Assembly: GCA_015057705.1 (NCBI GenBank)
Contig: SVDU01000012.1
Coordinates: 1 to 64,000, forward strand
Direction of reading: 5' to 3'
Source: Paenibacillaceae bacterium
GTDB lineage: Bacteria > Bacillota > Clostridia > Lachnospirales > Lachnospiraceae
DNA length: 64,000 nt
Positions 59,558-64,000 of the stretch are shown one piece after another. Within the stretch, counting starts at the first letter, position 1, and every line of letters begins with the position of its first letter. The translations under genes and the position numbers were made by a program. The notes under the pieces were generated by a model. The model had not been told where the DNA came from and ran no database searches. It worked only from the letters and a program-made list of their open reading frames with translations.

Positions 59558-60475
59558 TTATCTCTTTTTCAGCTTTAAATACTCTTTATAGGAAAATGCA
59601 AACAGTCCGATGAGTGTTGAAACATAAGGAATTGTCTGCACCAGACTGGATGCCCAGCCCACCGTGGATGCCGCTGTAGCAATGGCATTGAAAAAACCAA
59701 AGGCTATGGATGCCGCAGCTGTTCCAATGGGATTAGACCTTCCTATGGCTTCCGCTGCTACTGCAATCCATCCTCTTCCCGATACCATATCTCTGGTAAA
59801 CGATGACAGATAGCCCATTGACATAAAGGCACCGCCGCATGCACAGAGAAATCCACTTAAAAGGAGGGCAATTGTCTGGGTAAGCTTCACATTAATTCCT
59901 ACCGATTCTGCTGCTTTTAAGTTTTCCCCCACTGCCCGGATATGATAACCCAGCGTGGTTTTTCCAAGAAAAACAGCCACAATTAAAATCATAATAAATG
60001 CCAGATACGTCATGATATTCTGTCCGGAAAGAATGTCACCCAGAAACGGAATATCCTTTAACACGGGAATGGCAATCTCCGGCAGTGTTTTACTGGCAAC
60101 AGAAGTGGAGCTTCCTTTATCTCCTGTAAACAGGTAAAGCAAAAATACCGTACCTCCTGATGCTAAGGAGTTAATGGCAATACCTCCTAAAATAACGTTT
60201 GCCCGGTAATATAAAGTAAATAACGCCAGTATCCCGGAACAGATTAACCCGGATAAAAGGGCGATTAAGAATCCTCCCACAGCACTTCCCGTTGCCGCAC
60301 TTCCAAATACTCCAAAGAAAGCTGATATCAGCATGATTCCTTCCAGAGCAATATTGGCCACACCTGCGCGATTTGCGATCACTGCCCCAAGGGAAGCGAA
60401 CAGGATGGGAGTTGTCACCCGGAATACGGAATGCAGGAATTGTGCTGTGAAAATGATATTTAACAATTCTCTCAT
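59558..60475 (-). CDS. Nucleoside-type ABC transporter permease (second)
   Basis: 305 aa from ATG 60475, with GGGGGA upstream; it overlaps the first permease's stop by 4 bp. About nine transmembrane helices. 'LGAVIANRAGVANIALEGIMLISAFFGVFGS' and 'TLGYHIRAVGENLKAAESVGINVKLTQTIALLLSGFLCACGGAFMSMGY' are hallmarks of the YufQ/NupQ-type permeases paired with BMP binding proteins. Confidence 0.92.
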   Translation of the reverse strand: MRELLNIIFTAQFLHSVFRVTTPILFASLGAVIANRAGVANIALEGIMLISAFFGVFGSAATGSAVGGFLIALLSGLICSGILALFTLYYRANVILGGIAINSLASGGTVFLLYLFTGDKGSSTSVASKTLPEIAIPVLKDIPFLGDILSGQNIMTYLAFIMILIVAVFLGKTTLGYHIRAVGENLKAAESVGINVKLTQTIALLLSGFLCACGGAFMSMGYLSSFTRDMVSGRGWIAVAAEAIGRSNPIGTAAASIAFGFFNAIATAASTVGWASSLVQTIPYVSTLIGLFAFSYKEYLKLKKR

Positions 60476-61512
60476 TTGGCAATCCCCCTTTCCATCCACC
60501 GCTGCTTAAAGGAATGAAGGAAACGTTCCGAAGCGATGAGAAGAATAATCAGACTCTGAAGGATGGTTGACATCTCAGCAGGAACATCAGAAAGCCTTGC
60601 GACGATATCTGCACCTGTAGATAAATACGCCACAAAAAGGGCTGCATAAATCACGCTTACCGGATTATTATTGGCCAGCATGGCAATTAACGCTCCGGTG
60701 AATCCATATCCGGGAAGCCCATTCCATTCAAAGCGGGTATGCATGGCAATGGATTCCACAGAACCGCCGATACCCGCAATCGCTCCAGATACCAGATGAG
60801 CGATAATAATGGTTTTAACAATATTGATTCCGGAATAGGATGCAAACTTGGCATTAATACCTACCATGCGAATCTCATATCCCCATTTTGTTTTATATAG
60901 AAAAACAGAGACTGCCGCAACACAAAGCAGTGCGATAAACAGTCCATAATGTACTTTAAATGCCGGTATGATCACCGGTATTTTGGCTGTGTCCAGATAG
61001 GGATAGGAACCATTTGATGCCATGGGATCCTGAAGCACTCTGGTCATAAGATAGGAACCAAGTCCCAGCAGAATGCTGTTCATCATCAGGGAGGTAACAA
61101 GTTCGCTTGCACCGTATTTTGCTTTTAAATATCCTGGAATCAGCATAATTAAGGCACCGATTACAGCAGCAGCAAGAATGATGACCACCTGGTGAACACC
61201 AGCGGGGAGGGGTACCCAGATCGCAATCAGGGAAATGACAGCTCCGCTGAAATAAAAAATACCTTCCGCTCCCATATTAAACTGGCTGGCCTGGAAAACA
61301 ACTGCCATGGACAGACCTGAAAATATAAGAGGAATTGCCGTATTAATTATGTTTCCAATATATCTTGGTTTACTGAAAGGACCCAGTATAAATAAACGGA
61401 TGGACTCTATGGGTGTTTTGCTTACCATAAAGATGACTGCAAAGGCTGCAAGCATTGCAATGACCAGAGCCACAGTTGTTCTTAAGACATGAAAGGATTT
61501 TTCCCTACTCAT
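60472..61512 (-). CDS. Nucleoside-type ABC transporter permease (first)
   Basis: 346 aa from ATG 61512, with CAGGAGG upstream; the long ORF to 61647 lies inside the ATPase gene. 'IPLIFSGLSMAVVFQASQFNMGAEGIFYFSGAVISL' and 'KWGYEIRMVGINAKFASYSGINIVKTIIIAHLVSGAIAGIGGSVESI' define the YufP/NupP group. It overlaps the ATPase gene by 8 bp and the second permease by 4 bp. Confidence 0.92.
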   Translation of the reverse strand: MSREKSFHVLRTTVALVIAMLAAFAVIFMVSKTPIESIRLFILGPFSKPRYIGNIINTAIPLIFSGLSMAVVFQASQFNMGAEGIFYFSGAVISLIAIWVPLPAGVHQVVIILAAAVIGALIMLIPGYLKAKYGASELVTSLMMNSILLGLGSYLMTRVLQDPMASNGSYPYLDTAKIPVIIPAFKVHYGLFIALLCVAAVSVFLYKTKWGYEIRMVGINAKFASYSGINIVKTIIIAHLVSGAIAGIGGSVESIAMHTRFEWNGLPGYGFTGALIAMLANNNPVSVIYAALFVAYLSTGADIVARLSDVPAEMSTILQSLIILLIASERFLHSFKQRWMERGIAK

Positions 61513-63055
61513 AGCGCATCCTCCTGATCTGACTCTCATCCTGCTTTTTAATACCCAGCATATAAAGTCCAAGTTCTTCTTCGGTAATATCAGACAGGTT
61601 CTCATAATAAGCCACAAACCTGCCTTCATACATGACTGCCAGCACATCTGACAGCTTAATCAGTTCTGCCATATCTGCCGAAAACAGCAATACGGCACAG
61701 CCATTATCACGCAGCTTTACAATGTTCTGATGAATGATATGGGCTGCTCCGATGTCGACACCTCTGGTAGGCTGCTCGGCAATCAGTACCTTTGTCTCTT
61801 CCATACATTCTCTTGCTACAACTACTTTTTGCATATTTCCGCCGGACAGGCCGTCGATTCTACCATTTTCTCCCGAACATTTTACGGAATATTCTGCGAT
61901 CATCTGTCTGGCATACTCACTGATTTTTTTCTTTTTTAAAATTCCCTTGTTGCAGAATTCTTCTGTATCATATTTATTGGAGATCAGATTTTCATTGACA
62001 GCGGCAGTCAGGGCTACGCCCTGACGCTGTCTGTCTTCCGGGATATAGCCAAACCCTTTGTCCCGCATCTCCTTAATGGTCATGGACTGAATATCAGCCT
62101 GGTTAATCTCCACGCTGCCTGATTCCACACGCCTGCTTTTGGTTAAAATCTCAGCCAGTTCTACCTGCCCATTGCCCTGGACACCGGCAATTCCCATGAT
62201 CATACCGGATTTCACCTGAAAGTTTATATCCTGTAAGATGGGAACTTTCTCCCCTCCATAGTAGGATAAACCAGTCACACTGATTCTGGCTTCACCAAAG
62301 GCATGCTCCTTTTTATGAATGGAGGTGTCAATTTTCCAGCCTACAATTTTATTGGATATCTCCTGTTCCGAGATTTCACTGGTATTAAAAACTCCTTCGG
62401 AGCAGCCCGCCCGCATAATGGTCACTCTGTCACTGATTGCCTTAATCTCTTTAATTTTGTGAGAAATAAAAACAATGGTATATCCCTGTTTTTTCAGCTT
62501 CACAAGTTCCTCAAATAACTGTTCTGTTTCCTGAGGAGTCAGTACGGCTGTGGGCTCATCTAAAATCAGAATTTTTGCTCCTCTGGCCAGTGCTTTTAAT
62601 ATCTCAATCTTCTGCTTGATTCCTACAGGCAGAGTTCCGGTAATGGCTCTTGGATCTACTGCAAAATTATATTGACTGCTTAATTGCTCGGTAAATGCAA
62701 CCGCAGCATTTTCATCTACAAAATGATGGTTTGCAGGCTCGATCCCCAGCGTAATATTCTGAGCTACAGTAAAGGAATCTAACAGCATGAAATGCTGATG
62801 CACCATACCGATCCCATGCTTTATGGCATCGTTGGATGAATTGATATCCAATTCCTTGTCCCTTAGATACAGTTTGCCTGAAGAGGGTTTTTCCATGCCG
62901 AAGAGAATCTTCATCAGGGTTGTTTTACCCGCTCCGTTTTCTCCCACAAGGGCATGGATTTCACCTTCTTTTAAGGAAAAGCTGACATCCTTATTTGCCA
63001 CAATACCATTGCCGTATATTTTGGACACATTCTCCATTCTCAAAAGGTATTCCAT
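61505..63055 (-). CDS. Nucleoside-type ABC transporter ATP-binding protein
   Basis: 516 aa with two ABC modules. Module 1 has 'ALVGENGAGKTTLMKIL', 'LPVGIKQKIEILKALARGAKILILDEPTAVLTPQE'. Module 2 has 'GIAGVQGNGQVELAEIL' (Walker A lacking the usual Lys-Ser/Thr, so probably inactive), 'LSGGNMQKVVVAREC' and 'VLIAEQPTRGVDIGA'. This is the YufO/NupO layout, used for import of nucleosides or related ligands. GGAGG precedes ATG, 31 bp after the binding-protein gene. Confidence 0.92.
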   Translation of the reverse strand: MEYLLRMENVSKIYGNGIVANKDVSFSLKEGEIHALVGENGAGKTTLMKILFGMEKPSSGKLYLRDKELDINSSNDAIKHGIGMVHQHFMLLDSFTVAQNITLGIEPANHHFVDENAAVAFTEQLSSQYNFAVDPRAITGTLPVGIKQKIEILKALARGAKILILDEPTAVLTPQETEQLFEELVKLKKQGYTIVFISHKIKEIKAISDRVTIMRAGCSEGVFNTSEISEQEISNKIVGWKIDTSIHKKEHAFGEARISVTGLSYYGGEKVPILQDINFQVKSGMIMGIAGVQGNGQVELAEILTKSRRVESGSVEINQADIQSMTIKEMRDKGFGYIPEDRQRQGVALTAAVNENLISNKYDTEEFCNKGILKKKKISEYARQMIAEYSVKCSGENGRIDGLSGGNMQKVVVARECMEETKVLIAEQPTRGVDIGAAHIIHQNIVKLRDNGCAVLLFSADMAELIKLSDVLAVMYEGRFVAYYENLSDITEEELGLYMLGIKKQDESQIRRMRYE

Positions 63056-63086
63056 TGTTATCCTCCAGGCATTAAGCTTTTACATA

Positions 63087-64000
63087 CTAGTTTGGAGCAG
63101 CTTTACTTCTGATTGCAGCAATGTCATCGGTAGACATAGACTGTACATCGGATAATTTCACTTCACCAGATATGATTTTCTGTTCTAACTCCTTAATGCT
63201 ATTCTTTTGTTCATCAGACATCAACGCATCATAATATTTATTTTCTGCCAGGCCAACTCCACCGTCTTTCAGGCCGAGAGCAAGAGATTTACCGCCGAAG
63301 GTAAGTGTTCCGTCTGCATACTGGTTTACTAAATCCACTGCGTAAACGGATACCTTTTTCATTGCTGACGTAATAATGTGTTTTGCCTGATCCGGGTTAC
63401 TGGCTTCCAGACTTGCAGCCTGGTCTGAATCAACACCTATAGCTAATTTATCAAGACTTGTGGCTGCTTCAAACACACCTAAACCAGCACCGCCTGCTGC
63501 CTGATAAATAATGGGAACTCCTGAGTTGTACATAATCAGTGCCAGTTCCTTTGCGGTTGCACTGTCTGTAAAATCACCAACATAGGAAGCCTTAACTTTC
63601 ACATCAGGATTTACACTCTGAGCGCCTTCAATATATCCAACGAGGAAATAGTTGATACCTGGTATATCCATACCTCCGATAAAACCAATGGTATTACTTC
63701 CTGCCTCTTTTGCCTTTAAAGCTGCCACTGCACCTGCCAGAGCGCTCATCTCATTGCTCTTTGTAACTACGGCAAGAACGTTGTCTCCAAAACCAACGCT
63801 GTCTGTATCCAGGTTGATAAACTTCTGATCCGGATACTGTGCGGAAACCTGTTTTAAAACATCATCGCCTGCTGTGGAAACAGTCATGATTAAATCATAG
63901 CCGTCTTCACAGTAATCTTCATAAGTTGCAAGATATTTTGTGGTATCAGTTCCCATCTCTACAACATCTGTCTGGGCACCCAGTTTTTCCTTAATGGTAT
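63087..64000 (-). CDS. BMP-family nucleoside-binding ABC transporter protein, partial
   Basis: The 3' part of the gene; the frame is open through base 64000, so the N-terminus (signal peptide and lipobox) is outside the window. 'YDLIMTVSTAGDDVLKQVSAQYPDQKFINLD' and 'SNTIGFIGGMDIPGINYFLVGYIEGAQSVNPDVKVKASYVGDFTD' are BMP (basic membrane protein, PnrA-like) motifs. BMP proteins bind purine and other nucleosides for the YufOPQ-type importer encoded downstream. Confidence 0.92.
   Translation of the reverse strand, partial: TIKEKLGAQTDVVEMGTDTTKYLATYEDYCEDGYDLIMTVSTAGDDVLKQVSAQYPDQKFINLDTDSVGFGDNVLAVVTKSNEMSALAGAVAALKAKEAGSNTIGFIGGMDIPGINYFLVGYIEGAQSVNPDVKVKASYVGDFTDSATAKELALIMYNSGVPIIYQAAGGAGLGVFEAATSLDKLAIGVDSDQAASLEASNPDQAKHIITSAMKKVSVYAVDLVNQYADGTLTFGGKSLALGLKDGGVGLAENKYYDALMSDEQKNSIKELEQKIISGEVKLSDVQSMSTDDIAAIRSKAAPN

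Noticed and set aside
1-64000. CRISPR arrays, tRNA or rRNA genes, insertion sequences, prophage genes
   Set aside because: No regularly spaced repeats, no cloverleaf or rRNA motifs, and no transposase, integrase or phage structural proteins were seen on either strand.

Overview
The window looks like the chromosome of a low-GC Gram-positive anaerobe, most likely a Lachnospiraceae-type Clostridium (inference). The support is AT-rich DNA, strong AGGAGG-type ribosome sites with many TTG/GTG starts, YesM/YesN-type two-component systems, a TPP-controlled thiMED operon, a CD3324-family regulator and a tetracycline-protection-like translation GTPase. Nearly every gene lies on the minus strand. I see no rRNA, tRNA, CRISPR array, insertion sequence or integrase.

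Region 1 (1-13.1 kb) is an accessory stretch of small solitary modifying enzymes: GNAT acetyltransferases, a DinB-like protein, an antibiotic-monooxygenase-like protein, a HAD-kinase fusion, a methyltransferase, a chloramphenicol-acetyltransferase homologue, a VOC protein, a nitroreductase, a histidine phosphatase, a 2'-5' RNA ligase-like protein and a small P-loop kinase. At least seven members are decayed: a TraX start, two GNAT starts, a GNAT with two nonsense codons, a monooxygenase/GNAT deletion junction, a truncated RNA-ligase homologue and a DUF1963 remnant with a nonsense codon.

Region 2 (13.3-23.3 kb) holds a ferric-reductase-like membrane protein behind a hairpin leader, a ceramidase-like protein, a CD3324-family regulator, and a GntR regulator whose start is embedded in a 13-bp inverted repeat and a leader ORF. 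It also holds a fusion of a TetM-like ribosomal GTPase with a YacP/Rae1-type NYN nuclease domain, and ilvB-ilvN with an upstream TetR gene and two matching palindromic operators.

Region 3 (23.3-37.8 kb) is signalling and housekeeping. It contains a LytTR regulator, a CheY / CheC-like / PAS-GGDEF operon, UppP, an HTH membrane protein, a chemoreceptor and a TetR-Acg nitroreductase pair with an operator. Next come thiM-thiE-thiD with a TPP riboswitch and a dCache-HAMP-PAS-GGDEF-HD-GYP protein.

Region 4 (37.8-55.2 kb) is a carbohydrate locus. An AraC activator diverges from a catabolic operon (class II aldolase, FGGY kinase, galactitol-phosphate-type dehydrogenase, 1-phosphofructokinase-type kinase, aldose epimerase, aldo/keto reductase). 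Next to it are a binding protein / YesM kinase / YesN regulator trio and a ribose-type ABC importer with a RbsD/FucU mutarotase. Together they suggest sensing, import, anomer conversion and breakdown of one sugar or polyol through a ketose bisphosphate.

Region 5 (55.2-64 kb) contains a small membrane protein, an SGNH hydrolase and an alpha/beta hydrolase. It ends in a BMP-type nucleoside ABC importer operon with an ADP-ribosylglycohydrolase-family enzyme; the binding-protein gene runs off the right edge.
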